A DNA stretch of 64,000 bases from the NCBI RefSeq assembly GCF_030246885.1, contig NZ_CP126739.1, forward strand, positions 930,001 through 994,000, in the 5' to 3' direction. This document shows, piece by piece, positions 1 through 8,438 of this stretch. The position numbers and the translations under genes are program-made. This DNA is from Microbacterium sp. zg-B185. GTDB taxonomy: Bacteria > Actinomycetota > Actinomycetes > Actinomycetales > Microbacteriaceae. The first letter of the stretch is position 1, and every line of letters begins with the position of its first letter. The notes beneath the pieces were generated by a model, which did no database searches, had not been told where the DNA came from, and saw nothing but the letters and a program-made list of their open reading frames with translations.

Positions 1-2
1 GG

Positions 3-914
3 GTGGGCCTGCGCGAACGCGGGTTGCTCATCGTCGGTGCGGGAGGCAGCGGCAAGACGACGGCGCTGCGCACCCTCGCCGGGCAGGCGCCGGGTGAGGT
101 GCATTGGGTGCCGTCCAGGGGGGAGGAGGGATGGGATGCCGTCTGCGCACTCGCCCGGCACACACCCGCGCCGGCCAGCCTGGTCGTGCTCGACGATCTG
201 GACGCGCTCGCCTCCGCGCTTCCTCTGGAGTACTCCCGCGAGCTGGTCGAGCGACTGGAGAGGCTGGTCCGCGGCGCGGGTTCGGCGGGCATCTTCGTGG
301 CCGCATCCGCGCAGCGGCTGGTGGGCGCAGTCGCGCGGCTCGCGGACCTGCTGCCACATCGGCTGATGCTCGCCGCGGCCTCGCGCGCCGAGTACGTCAC
401 CGCGGGCGGTGACCCGGCCCACTACGCGCCGGGCAGCCCTCCGGGTCGCGGTCGCCTGGACGGGCGTGCCGTCCAGGTCGCGACCGGCCCCGCGCAGGCG
501 ACCGTGCGGTCCAGGACGACCCAACCGTGGCATCCGGACCGACCGCTGACCGGTGTCGTGCTGCGGCGGTCGCCGGCTGCGCGCGGCGTGCTCTCGGAGT
601 GGGCGCGGCAGGGCGCGTCGGTGCTCTCGCTGGACGAATACTCCGGTGAGACGGAGTGGGCGGCCGGGCCGCCCATCGTGGTGGCGGGGGATGCCGAGGA
701 ATGGCAGCGCCACTGGCGGGCGCTCAGCACCATCCGATCGGACCACGACTTCGTCGTCGAATCGTCGTTCGCGTCGGAATTGCGGTTGCTGACCGGCGAG
801 CGTGCGCTGCCGCCGTACTGCGATCCGGGCGCCCCGCGCGCATGGCTGCTTCGCGCGGGAGGGGCGCCGGAGCGCATCGTCCTGCCGGCCGAGCCGGAGC
901 AGCGCCGCTATTGA
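3..914 (+). CDS. FtsK/SpoIIIE-type multi-ATPase protein, C-terminal part (5' end outside window)
   Basis: The reading frame is open from the window edge, so this is the 3' end of a larger gene. It shows a P-loop (GAGGSGKTT) followed about 45 residues later by a Walker B-like LVVLDDLDAL. It then has the PAHYAPGSPPGRG segment that, from memory, typifies the last ATPase repeat of large actinobacterial FtsK/SpoIIIE or EccC-like proteins. Such proteins carry several tandem ATPase modules and move DNA or secreted proteins at the membrane. No membrane segment is visible in this part. A GTG lies at the first codon of the visible frame, but nothing suggests it is the true start. The family is fairly sure; the substrate (DNA or type VII secretion cargo) cannot be told from this fragment. 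Confidence 0.68.
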   Translation: MGLRERGLLIVGAGGSGKTTALRTLAGQAPGEVHWVPSRGEEGWDAVCALARHTPAPASLVVLDDLDALASALPLEYSRELVERLERLVRGAGSAGIFVAASAQRLVGAVARLADLLPHRLMLAAASRAEYVTAGGDPAHYAPGSPPGRGRLDGRAVQVATGPAQATVRSRTTQPWHPDRPLTGVVLRRSPAARGVLSEWARQGASVLSLDEYSGETEWAAGPPIVVAGDAEEWQRHWRALSTIRSDHDFVVESSFASELRLLTGERALPPYCDPGAPRAWLLRAGGAPERIVLPAEPEQRRY

Positions 915-934
915 CCGGGGCGGAAAGCGCCCCA

Positions 935-940
935 TACGTT
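935..940 (+). promoter_or_regulatory. -10 hexamer (TACGTT), leaderless APC permease
   Basis: TACGTT stands 6 nt before GTG 947 and no Shine-Dalgarno sequence is present, which supports 947 as start of a leaderless mRNA. Confidence 0.45.
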
Positions 941-946
941 CGCAGT

Positions 947-2512
947 GTGGCTACATCCCCGACAATCCTGGACCGACCCGAAGGGAAAGGACTCGCGGCC
1001 GGAACGCTCGGCCTGTGGGGCTCGACCGTCATCGGCTTGGCCTCCACCGCGCCGGTCTACTCCCTCGTGGCGACACTCGGCTTCGTCGTGCTCGCGGTCG
1101 GAGCACAGGCGCCTATCGCGTTCGTCATCGCGTTCGTGCCCATGCTGTTCATCGCCTTCGCGTACCGCGAACTGAACAACGCCGTCCCCGACTGCGGGAC
1201 CACCTTCACGTGGGCCTCGAAGGCGTTCGGGCCCTGGGTCGGATGGCTCGGCGGGTGGGGCGTCGCCGTGGCCGGAATGGTCGTCCTCGCGAACCTGGCG
1301 CAGATCGCCGGCATCTACTTCTGGGCGCTCGTGGACGGCATCGTGGGCAACCCCGACGGCAGCCTGCTCTCCGACGACGTCGCGCTCGTGACGGCCACCG
1401 GCGTGGTCTTCATCGCGCTGATGACCTGGGTCAGCTGGCGCGGTGTCGAGATCGGCGAGCGGATCCAGAACATCCTGCTCGGCATCCAATATCTGGCCCT
1501 TGTGGTCTTCGTCGTCGCGGCGCTGTGGCAGTTCTTCGCCGGCACCGCACCGAATCCGACGCCCTTCGACTGGGCGTGGTTCAACCCCTTCGCCTTCACG
1601 GAATGGAGCGGTTTCGTCGAGGCGATCCTGCTCGCCCTGTTCATCTACTGGGGCTGGGACACGTGCCTGGCTCTGAACGAGGAGACGAAGGACCCCAAGC
1701 GCATCCCCGGTCGGGCCGCGCTGCTGACCACCGTCATCCTCCTGGTCACCTACGTCGGGGTGACCGTTGCCGCGATGATGTACGCGGGTCTGGGCGATAC
1801 CGGAACCGGGCTGGGCAACGAAGCGAATGCCGACGACTTCTTCCTCGCGATCAAGGACGGCCTGCTCGGACCGGTCGGCTGGGTCCTGGTGGTCGCGGTG
1901 ATGATCTCGGCGATCTCATCGACGCAGACGACGATTCTTCCCACCGCACGCGGCACGCTGTCCATGGCCGCCTACCGGGCGCTTCCGAAGCGGTTCGCCA
2001 CCGTCCACCCCAGATACAAGACACCGTCCTTCTCGACGCTCGTGATGGGCGTCGTGGCGTCCGTCTACTACGTCGGCATGACGCTGATCAGCGACAACAT
2101 CCTGCAGGACTCGATCCTCTCGCTGGGACTCGCGATCGCGTTCTACTACGCGATCACCGGCTACGCGTGCGTCTGGTACTTCCGTCGCGAACTGTTCATG
2201 TCCGCCCGGGACTTCATCTACAAGGGACTGCTCCCGCTCCTGGGCGCGCTGATGCTCACCTACGCGTTCATCCAGTCCGCCATCGACATGTACGACGTCG
2301 ACTACGGCTACACGGTGCTGTTCGGGATCGGCGGCACATTCGTCCTCGGTATCGGGGCACTGGCGTTCGGGGTGGTGCTGATGCTGCTGTGGTTCGCGTT
2401 CCCGCGGTCCAAACCGTTCTTCCGCGGCGAGAGCCTCAATCGGGAAACGCCCGTCCTGGTCCCTGAGGACCCCGCCGAGTACGGCCGTTCGATCGACGGC
2501 GGGCTGGTCTAG
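947..2512 (+). CDS. APC-family amino acid permease
   Basis: 521-residue integral membrane protein with about 12 hydrophobic segments. It begins at GTG with a short hydrophilic head followed by [20 protein letters not shown], a glycine-rich first helix typical of the amino acid-polyamine-organocation superfamily. It should import an amino acid or related amine by proton or sodium symport; the substrate cannot be assigned. The frame is open much further upstream into the preceding gene. GTG 947 is chosen because it lies just before the first helix and carries a leaderless-type -10 element. The next genes, on the opposite strand, are alanine dehydrogenase and asparaginase. A link to amino-acid use is plausible but is only neighbourhood inference. 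Confidence 0.85.
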   Translation: MATSPTILDRPEGKGLAAGTLGLWGSTVIGLASTAPVYSLVATLGFVVLAVGAQAPIAFVIAFVPMLFIAFAYRELNNAVPDCGTTFTWASKAFGPWVGWLGGWGVAVAGMVVLANLAQIAGIYFWALVDGIVGNPDGSLLSDDVALVTATGVVFIALMTWVSWRGVEIGERIQNILLGIQYLALVVFVVAALWQFFAGTAPNPTPFDWAWFNPFAFTEWSGFVEAILLALFIYWGWDTCLALNEETKDPKRIPGRAALLTTVILLVTYVGVTVAAMMYAGLGDTGTGLGNEANADDFFLAIKDGLLGPVGWVLVVAVMISAISSTQTTILPTARGTLSMAAYRALPKRFATVHPRYKTPSFSTLVMGVVASVYYVGMTLISDNILQDSILSLGLAIAFYYAITGYACVWYFRRELFMSARDFIYKGLLPLLGALMLTYAFIQSAIDMYDVDYGYTVLFGIGGTFVLGIGALAFGVVLMLLWFAFPRSKPFFRGESLNRETPVLVPEDPAEYGRSIDGGLV

Positions 2513-2531
2513 CGCGGCCCCGCACCCGCCG

Positions 2532-3647
2532 TCAGGCCACCGCGTCTGCGAGGGGGACCAGTTCCAGGGCGTGTGCGGTGGCCACCCCGGGGTTCACGAC
2601 GGCGCCGGCGACCGTGTTCAGCCCTCCGGTCAGCGCCGCGTCGGCGCGCAGCGCGTCCTTCCAGCCGTGCCGGGCGATCTGCCGGATGTACGGAAGCGTC
2701 GCATTGGTCAGGGCGGAGGTGGACGTGTTCGGCACTGCGCCGGGCATGTTGGCGACACAGTAGAAGATGCTGCCGTGCACCGGGAACGTCGGATCGGCGT
2801 GTGTGGTCGGCCGGGTGTCCTCGAAGCAGCCGCCCTGGTCGACGGCGATGTCCACCAGCACGCTGCCCGGCCGCATCCGGGCCACCATGTCGTTCGTGAC
2901 CAGCTTGGGCGCCTTGGCTCCCGGGATCAGGACCGATCCGATGACCAGGTCCGACTCCACGACGGCGCGGTCCAGATCCAGCGGGTTGGACGCCGCGGTC
3001 TTGACCCGCCCCTGGAAGTGGTCGTCCAGAAAGCGCAGACGCTGGATGTTGGTGTCGAAGATCGTCACATCGGCGCCGAGCCCCGCCGCGATCACCGCCG
3101 AGTTGGCCCCGGCGACTCCACCGCCGATGATCGTGACGCGGGCCGGCCGCGTGCCGGGCACGCCCGACATCAGCAGCCCCAGCCCTCCCGCCGAGCGCAT
3201 CAGCGTCGCCGCCCCCACCGTCGGTGCCAGTCGCCCGGCGACCTCGCTCATCGGGGCCAGCAAGGGCAGCCCGCCGCCGGGCAGCTGGACGGTCTCGTAC
3301 GCGATCGCGGTGACCCGATCGGCGATCAGCCGCTCGGTCAGCGGCCGGTCGGCGGCCAGGTGCAGGTAGGTGAAGATCACCAGATCGCCGCGGAAGTAGC
3401 CGTACTCCTCGGCGATCGGCTCTTTCACCTTCAGCAGCAGCTCGGCTCGCGCCCAGACATCCGCTGCCTCGTCGAGCAGCTCTGCTCCCGCGGCCTCGTA
3501 CTCGGCATCGGGCATGGACGAGCCCAGGCCCGCGCCGCGCTGCACGAACACCTCGTGGCCCGCCTGGACGAGGTCGTGGACGCCGGAGGGCGTCAGCGCC
3601 ACCCGGTACTCGTTGTTCTTCACTTCGGTGGGGACGCTGATCCTCAT
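2532..3647 (-). CDS. ald: Alanine dehydrogenase
   Basis: 371 residues, the usual length for NAD-dependent alanine dehydrogenase, which interconverts L-alanine and pyruvate plus ammonia. Expected residues are present: R15 in YRVALTP, K73/K75 in LLKVKEP, H96 in TYLHLAAD. The NAD-binding glycine motif is GGGVAG at 175-180, with the ribose-binding acid D198 after TIFD. Start ATG 3647 is preceded by a good ribosome site (GGAAAGGA); the longer open frame upstream is rejected. It lies 55 bp downstream of the asparaginase gene on the same strand, so the two may be co-transcribed and together release or fix ammonia. Confidence 0.94.
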   Translation of the reverse strand: MRISVPTEVKNNEYRVALTPSGVHDLVQAGHEVFVQRGAGLGSSMPDAEYEAAGAELLDEAADVWARAELLLKVKEPIAEEYGYFRGDLVIFTYLHLAADRPLTERLIADRVTAIAYETVQLPGGGLPLLAPMSEVAGRLAPTVGAATLMRSAGGLGLLMSGVPGTRPARVTIIGGGVAGANSAVIAAGLGADVTIFDTNIQRLRFLDDHFQGRVKTAASNPLDLDRAVVESDLVIGSVLIPGAKAPKLVTNDMVARMRPGSVLVDIAVDQGGCFEDTRPTTHADPTFPVHGSIFYCVANMPGAVPNTSTSALTNATLPYIRQIARHGWKDALRADAALTGGLNTVAGAVVNPGVATAHALELVPLADAVA

Positions 3648-3702
3648 CTGGAATCCTTTCCGCTCCGCCGTTGGAGCGCTCACGCCCCTTGTGGGGGCGC
3701 CT

Positions 3703-4692
3703 CTACAACGCGGGGCGGATCGCCCCGACAACCTGCCCTCCGCCGTTGACCGACAGAGGAAGCTTCGCCACCGCATCCGCGACATCGGACGCGGCGAGCG
3801 CACCCTCGCGCTCGAGCAGCCGGAGAGCGACGATGGTGCCCGCCCGGCCGCTTCCGTCGAGCATCTTCAGGGCCACCGTCGTGCCGTTGGGCGCGACCAT
3901 GACCATGACGCCCTCGGCGCCGCCCTTCGCGAACACCCCGAGTCGCTCGATGACCACCGTGTCGGCACGCCCGGGACCGTCGATCGTCCACGGGTGCTCG
4001 CGCACGGCGCGCACGAGGGCGCCGGCGCTGCGGTGCAGCGCGAAGGGCGAGCGCTCAGCGGCGGTTCCGATCCGGTGGATGGCCTTGGCCAGGCCGGCCA
4101 GGCTCATCGAGAACACCGGGGCGCCGCAGCCGTCGATCGCCGTGGTGGCCGCCCGTTCGCCGACCAGTCGCTCCGCCACGTCGCGGATGTGCGCCTGCAG
4201 CGGATGCTGCGGCTGGAGGTAGCTGTCGGTGGGCCAGCCGTTGGACACGCACGTCAGCAGCATCGCGGCGTGCTTGCCGGAGCAGTTCATCCGGATCGCC
4301 GCGGGGCCGCTGCCATCGCGGACCATCTCGTCGCGGGTCGACTGATCGCCCGGCCAGGCGGCCGGGCAGCCCAACGCGTCCTCGCCGAGCGCGGCCGCGT
4401 CGAGGATGTCCCGCACCACGGACACGTGCCGGTCCGTTCCGGCATGGCTCGCGGTGGACAGGGCGAGTCGCTCGCCCTCGAGCGGCGCGCCGGCGGTCAG
4501 GCACGCCAGCGCCTGGATCGGCTTCAGGCTGGAGCGGGGCAGGATCGGCGCCACAGTGTCACCCAGCGCGGCGACGACCGTCCCGTCGGGGCCGAGGACG
4601 ATGGCGGAGCCGGTGTGACGGGACTCGATGAAGCCGCTGCGCTCCACGACGGCCAGTTCGACGGCGTCGGCTGCGGCGAAGGTCTGCGGCAC
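3703..4692 (-). CDS. Asparaginase II (Rhizobium etli AnsA-type, thermolabile family)
   Basis: 329 residues matching the PF06089-type asparaginases, which hydrolyse L-asparagine to aspartate and ammonia and are unrelated to the E. coli AnsA/AnsB fold. Recognisable parts are RSGFIESRHTGSAIV near the N-terminus, PRSSLKPIQALACL (a serine-x-x-lysine pair as in beta-lactamase-like folds), and NCSGKHAAML in the middle. Start is GTG 4692, with a TAGGCT -10 element 6 nt upstream, so the mRNA is probably leaderless. The alanine dehydrogenase gene follows after 55 bp. Confidence is high for the family; no regulator is seen nearby. Confidence 0.88.
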   Translation of the reverse strand: MPQTFAAADAVELAVVERSGFIESRHTGSAIVLGPDGTVVAALGDTVAPILPRSSLKPIQALACLTAGAPLEGERLALSTASHAGTDRHVSVVRDILDAAALGEDALGCPAAWPGDQSTRDEMVRDGSGPAAIRMNCSGKHAAMLLTCVSNGWPTDSYLQPQHPLQAHIRDVAERLVGERAATTAIDGCGAPVFSMSLAGLAKAIHRIGTAAERSPFALHRSAGALVRAVREHPWTIDGPGRADTVVIERLGVFAKGGAEGVMVMVAPNGTTVALKMLDGSGRAGTIVALRLLEREGALAASDVADAVAKLPLSVNGGGQVVGAIRPAL

Positions 4693-4698
4693 CCCGCC

Positions 4699-4704
4699 AG
4701 CCTA
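4699..4704 (-). promoter_or_regulatory. -10 hexamer (TAGGCT), leaderless asparaginase
   Basis: Minus-strand TAGGCT, 6-nt spacer, then the GTG start at 4692. It faces the OsmC-family gene divergently, only about 30 bp from that gene's own -10. Confidence 0.5.
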
Positions 4705-4732
4705 CCGTCGGACGAGCGTGCACCCGGGGTGT

Positions 4733-4738
4733 CAGACT
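4733..4738 (+). promoter_or_regulatory. -10 hexamer (CAGACT), leaderless OsmC-family gene
   Basis: CAGACT lies 6 nt before ATG 4745. The G run in between (GGGGGA) ends one base from the ATG, too close to act as a normal ribosome site. Confidence 0.35.
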
Positions 4739-4744
4739 GGGGGA

Positions 4745-5275
4745 ATGTTGGGCGAACACCGCTACGAGCTGCGCACGACGTGGACCGGCGATCGGGGCAG
4801 CGGGACCAGTGGCTACCGTGACTACGATCGGTCCTGCACCATCCAGATCGACGGCAAGCCGGATCTTCCGGCGTCCGCCGACAAGCCGTTCCGTGGCGAT
4901 CCGACGCGGTGGAACCCGGAGGATCTGCTGCTCGCCGCGCTCAGCGAGTGCCATCTGCTGTCGTACCTGCATGCCTGCGTGAAGGCCGGCGTGGTTGTCG
5001 TCGGCTACCGGGATGCGGCATCCGGTGTGATGGTGGAGGACGGGCGCGGAGGCGGCGCGTTCCGTGAGGTCCTGCTGCGGCCGCACGTCATCGTCGCCGA
5101 GGATTCCATGGTGGATGCCGCCACCTCCGCGCACGCGCAGGCACACGAGTGGTGCTTCATCGCCAACTCGGTCAACTTCCCGGTGCGGCACGAGCCGACC
5201 GTCGTCGCGCTCCCCGCAGTCCCGTCCGCGAGCGGCCAGGGCGCCGATCACGCCTCGGGGATGCCGCGGCCCTAG
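4745..5275 (+). CDS. OsmC/Ohr family peroxidase-like protein
   Basis: 176 residues. OsmC-family enzymes reduce organic hydroperoxides with two redox cysteines in the cytoplasm. Candidate cysteines are C69 in ALSECHLL, within the first long helix, and C137 in HEWCFIANS, matching the usual two-cysteine layout. C78 is an additional cysteine. The DLLLAALSEC helix start is characteristic. It is transcribed divergently from the asparaginase gene. Its stop codon shares the 4 bases CTAG with the convergent plsC stop, so the two genes overlap by 4 bp. The C-terminal tail after VRHEPTVV is short and low complexity. Confidence 0.85.
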   Translation: MLGEHRYELRTTWTGDRGSGTSGYRDYDRSCTIQIDGKPDLPASADKPFRGDPTRWNPEDLLLAALSECHLLSYLHACVKAGVVVVGYRDAASGVMVEDGRGGGAFREVLLRPHVIVAEDSMVDAATSAHAQAHEWCFIANSVNFPVRHEPTVVALPAVPSASGQGADHASGMPRP

Positions 5276-6054
5276 CGACGCTCGTGCGGGAGGACCTGCT
5301 TGATCCGTTCGATCGGGCTGTGCGCGGGCGCCTCGTTGTAGGCGTTGGCCAGCTCCTGGCCGGAGAGCGCATGGATGGCCGCCATGATGTCATCCGTCGC
5401 CAGGCGCCGCGCCTTGCCGGAATCGGCGGGGCCGTGGTGGGACAGATCCAGCGGCTCACCGAAGCGGACCGTCACCCGCGGTGTCAGCGACGGGAACCGG
5501 GCACCGACCGGCATCACCCGGTCGGTGCCGATCAGGCCCACCGGAACGACCGGGGCCCCGGTCTGCAGGGCGAGGAAGGCCACACCGGTGCGGCCCTTGT
5601 ACAGCCGGCCGTCGAGCGAACGCGTGCCCTCCGGGTACAGCGCGACGGCGCTGCCGGTCTCCAGCAGCTGGCGCTGCTGATCCAGCGCATCCAGCGCGGC
5701 CTGCCCCGCTCCGCGTTTGACCGGCACCGCACCGATCGCCGTGAAGAACTCGCGCGAGAACCACCCGGCGATGCCGGGACCGTCGAAGTAGCTCGATTTG
5801 GCGAGGAAATGAACGGGTCGGGGCGCGGCGATCGGAATGGCGATCGAGTCGATGAACGACAGGTGGTTGCTCGCGAAGATGACCGGCCCGGTCTTGGGGA
5901 CGTTCGCCTTGCCCTCGACGCGGGGACGATAGATCAGCCGCGCGAGGGGTGCCACCACGTAGCGCCCGAAACCGTACGTCGCACCCATCTGCCGGACGGC
6001 TGGCTGATCGGGGGAGTCGGCTTCTCGGGGGTCGGGGATCTCCGCGGAAGTCAC
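5272..6054 (-). CDS. 1-acyl-sn-glycerol-3-phosphate acyltransferase (PlsC-like)
   Basis: 260 residues. It should acylate lysophosphatidic acid to phosphatidic acid at the inner face of the membrane. The catalytic HX4D motif is NHLSFID with H64 and D69. The glycerol-phosphate-binding PEGTRS is at 141-146. FASN precedes the first motif as in many actinobacterial PlsC paralogues. Start GTG 6054 carries a TACCCT -10 element 6 nt upstream. Actinobacteria usually have several paralogues, so the exact acceptor is uncertain. Confidence 0.85.
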   Translation of the reverse strand: MTSAEIPDPREADSPDQPAVRQMGATYGFGRYVVAPLARLIYRPRVEGKANVPKTGPVIFASNHLSFIDSIAIPIAAPRPVHFLAKSSYFDGPGIAGWFSREFFTAIGAVPVKRGAGQAALDALDQQRQLLETGSAVALYPEGTRSLDGRLYKGRTGVAFLALQTGAPVVPVGLIGTDRVMPVGARFPSLTPRVTVRFGEPLDLSHHGPADSGKARRLATDDIMAAIHALSGQELANAYNEAPAHSPIERIKQVLPHERR

Positions 6055-6060
6055 CCGTTG

Positions 6061-6066
6061 AGGGTA
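6061..6066 (-). promoter_or_regulatory. -10 hexamer (TACCCT), leaderless plsC-like gene
   Basis: Minus-strand TACCCT with a 6-nt spacer to GTG 6054. Confidence 0.4.
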
Positions 6067-6169
6067 CTCCCGTATTCATTCCAGCGTTGGCATAGTCACC
6101 TCTCAGCGGAGACAGAGGAAACATGCGAGAAGATGGGGATTCCCCCTTTCCCCTTCTCAGAGGTTCATT

Positions 6170-7123
6170 TTGCGCATTCGCCCGCTCGCAGCCCTGTCCG
6201 TCGCCGCGCTTTCGGCCCTTCTCCTGGCCGGCTGCGCGTCGGGCACGCCGGATGACTCCGCGAGTCCATCCGCCTCGGTCGTCGATCTGTGCGAGGCCAA
6301 AGCACCCTCGGGTGCCGCCGCCGAGGCGGTCACGGTCGAGGGCGCGGCGGGCGAGGAAGCCGCCGCCACGTTCGATTTCCCCCTGGAGATCCCCGAGCTT
6401 CAGTCCACCGTGATCGAGGAGGGCTCGGGCGACCCGGTCGAGGCGGGGCAGCTGGTGCGGTTCGCGCTGACCGGCTTCAGCGCTGAAACCGGCGAGAACA
6501 TCGGCGCGATCGGCTACGGCGAGACCCCGCTGCTGCCGGCCCAGATCTCGCCCGACAACCCGATCGGTCAGATCCTGGGCTGCGCGACGCCGGGCACCCG
6601 GGTGGTCGCGACGTTCCCGCCCAGCGACCCGAACGCCGGTGAGGTGTATGTGTTCGACTTCCTCGATGTCGTCCCGACCGCGGCCTGGGGCGAGCCGCAG
6701 GAGCCCGTCGAGGGGATGCCCGTGGTCACGCTCGATGACGACGGCGCCCCGACGGTCGAACTGCCGGACGGCGACGCGCCGACCGAGGTGGAGCTGGAAA
6801 CCCTGAAGAAGGGCGATGGGCCCACCGTTCTCAGCGGCGACACCGTGCTCGTGCAGTACTCCGGCGTGAAGTGGTCGGACGGCACCGTGTTCGACTCCAG
6901 CTGGGAGGCCGGTGCGCCCACGTCGTTCCAGACCACCGGTGTGGTCGACGGTTTCCGTCAGGCGCTCGAGGGGCAGACCGTCGGCTCCCAGGTCGTCGCG
7001 GTGATCCCGCCGGCCTTCGGCTACGGCGAGGGCGAGATCAACGACGCCGACCTCAAGGGCGAGACGCTCGTCTTCGTGGTCGACATCCTCGGCCTCGAGC
7101 ACGCCCCGGTCGCAGCCCAGTAG
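6170..7123 (+). CDS. FKBP-type peptidyl-prolyl isomerase lipoprotein, two FKBP-like modules
   Basis: 317 residues. The N-terminal signal peptide ends in the lipobox LLLAGC, with the lipidated cysteine at residue 22, so the mature protein is anchored outside the cytoplasmic membrane. The C-terminal module (about 200-310) is a good FKBP domain with VLVQYSGVKWSDGTVFDSSW, VIPPAFGYGEG and LVFVVDILG, and should isomerise Xaa-Pro bonds during folding of exported proteins. The first module (about 70-165) looks like a degenerate FKBP copy without the full active-site pattern. The start is an unusual TTG at 6170, supported by AGAGG 7-11 bases upstream and by a signal peptide that begins right there. 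A hairpin follows the stop. Confidence 0.87.
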   Translation: MRIRPLAALSVAALSALLLAGCASGTPDDSASPSASVVDLCEAKAPSGAAAEAVTVEGAAGEEAAATFDFPLEIPELQSTVIEEGSGDPVEAGQLVRFALTGFSAETGENIGAIGYGETPLLPAQISPDNPIGQILGCATPGTRVVATFPPSDPNAGEVYVFDFLDVVPTAAWGEPQEPVEGMPVVTLDDDGAPTVELPDGDAPTEVELETLKKGDGPTVLSGDTVLVQYSGVKWSDGTVFDSSWEAGAPTSFQTTGVVDGFRQALEGQTVGSQVVAVIPPAFGYGEGEINDADLKGETLVFVVDILGLEHAPVAAQ

Positions 7124-7130
7124 GAGACCC

Positions 7131-7176
7131 GGCACCGAGGTGCGGCAGACCAGCGCCTGGCCGCACCCTCCGTGCC
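7131..7176 (+). terminator. Imperfect long hairpin after the FKBP lipoprotein gene
   Basis: GGCAC-GAGG-GCGGC type left arm (7131-7146) pairs with a right arm at 7160-7176, with one mismatch and one bulge. No T-run follows, as is common for high-GC actinobacterial terminators. Confidence 0.4.
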
Positions 7177-7214
7177 CGCCCCGTCACCGAGGGCGGCCGC
7201 CGCGCGCGAGTAAC

Positions 7215-7220
7215 TAGCAT
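7215..7220 (+). promoter_or_regulatory. -10 hexamer (TAGCAT), leaderless dxr
   Basis: TAGCAT, 6-nt spacer, ATG 7227; no ribosome-binding site. Confidence 0.5.
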
Positions 7221-7226
7221 GACTTC

Positions 7227-8315
7227 ATGCGTCGCGTCATCATCCTCGGGTCCACGGGCTCGATCGGCACCCAGGCCCTCGAGGTCATCCGCTCTCACCC
7301 GCGGCGCTTCGAGGTGGTGGGGCTGTCCGCCGGCTCCAACCGCGCGGCGATGCAGGCGCAGGCCGAGCAGTTCCAGGTGGAGTACACGGCCCTCGGGGCG
7401 GACGAGGCCGAGCAGCTGGTGCGCGATGTCGAGGCCGACGTCGTGCTCAACGGCATCACCGGCTCGGTCGGACTGGGACCGACCCTCGCCGCGCTGGAGA
7501 CGGGCCGGACCCTGGCGCTGGCCAACAAGGAGTCGCTGATCGTGGGAGGCGAGCTGGTCACCGCGATCGCCCGGCCGGGCCAGATCGTCCCGGTCGACTC
7601 CGAGCACTCCGCCATCGCGCAGGCACTCCTGGCCGGAGACCGCTCCGAGGTGCGCCGACTGGTGCTGACAGCATCCGGCGGTCCTTTCCGTGGTCGCTCG
7701 CGCGCGGCCCTGGCCGATGTCACACCGGCCGAGGCCCTGGCTCACCCCACCTGGGACATGGGCCGGATGGTGACGACCAACTCGGCGACCCTGGTCAACA
7801 AGGGGCTCGAGGTGATCGAAGCGCACCTCCTGTTCGGCGTGCCGTACCACCAGATCGACGTCGTCGTTCATCCTCAGTCGATGGTGCACTCGATGGTGGA
7901 GTTCATCGACGGGTCCACGCTCGCCCAGGCCTCGCCGCCGGACATGCGGCTGCCCATCTCGCTGGGTCTGGACTGGCCGCACCGCATCGGGGGTGTAGGC
8001 CGGCCGATCGACTGGACGGTCGCGGCATCCTGGACCTTCGAACCGCTCGACGAGGAGGCCTTCCCCGCCGTGAGCCTGGCCAAGAAGGTCGGCAGCGCCG
8101 GCAGCACCTACCCCGCGGTGTTCAACGCGGCCAACGAGCAGGCCGTCGACGCGTTCCACGAGGGTCGCCTGTCGTTCCCCGGCATCGTCGAGCTGATCGA
8201 GCGGGTCGTGGAGGCGCACGAACCGGGCTCGGGTCCGGTCACGCGCGCGTCGCTCGCCGAGGCGGAGCGGTGGGCCAGGGATGCCGCGGACCGCGCGATC
8301 GCGGTACGCGCCTGA
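7227..8315 (+). CDS. dxr: 1-deoxy-D-xylulose 5-phosphate reductoisomerase
   Basis: 362 residues. Second enzyme of the MEP isoprenoid pathway: NADPH-dependent conversion of DXP to MEP in the cytoplasm. The N-terminal Rossmann motif [11 protein letters not shown] is at 8-18. [22 protein letters not shown] (metal and substrate acids) and TASGGPFRG follow in the expected order. The flexible-loop region has [20 protein letters not shown] and the [12 protein letters not shown] segment. The start is set by the leaderless TAGCAT element. The order dxr, rseP, ispG, proS is conserved in actinobacteria, here interrupted by opposite-strand genes. IspG in the same window acts later in the same pathway. 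Confidence 0.96.
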   Translation: MRRVIILGSTGSIGTQALEVIRSHPRRFEVVGLSAGSNRAAMQAQAEQFQVEYTALGADEAEQLVRDVEADVVLNGITGSVGLGPTLAALETGRTLALANKESLIVGGELVTAIARPGQIVPVDSEHSAIAQALLAGDRSEVRRLVLTASGGPFRGRSRAALADVTPAEALAHPTWDMGRMVTTNSATLVNKGLEVIEAHLLFGVPYHQIDVVVHPQSMVHSMVEFIDGSTLAQASPPDMRLPISLGLDWPHRIGGVGRPIDWTVAASWTFEPLDEEAFPAVSLAKKVGSAGSTYPAVFNAANEQAVDAFHEGRLSFPGIVELIERVVEAHEPGSGPVTRASLAEAERWARDAADRAIAVRA

Positions 8316-8388
8316 CGGGGCCGTCCGCGCGGCATCCCCTCGGCTCGCCTGTCACGACACGCCGAGCGGCCCGGCACTTCGCGCCAGG

Positions 8389-8423
8389 GGAGCGGACAGC
8401 GGACAGCGGGGAGCGGACAGCGG
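8389..8423. repeat. Short direct repeat GGAGCGGACAGCGG
   Basis: Two full copies (8389-8402 and 8410-8423) flank a partial ACAGCGG copy in the convergent gap between dxr and the MurE-like gene. No hairpin or coding potential is seen. Confidence 0.6.
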
Positions 8424-8438
8424 CGCCGCAGCGGGGGC

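Noticed and set aside
656..946. Upstream extension of the APC permease frame into the preceding gene
   Set aside because: The extension is Arg/Ala-rich without family similarity; GTG 947 has a -10 element and lies right before the first membrane helix.
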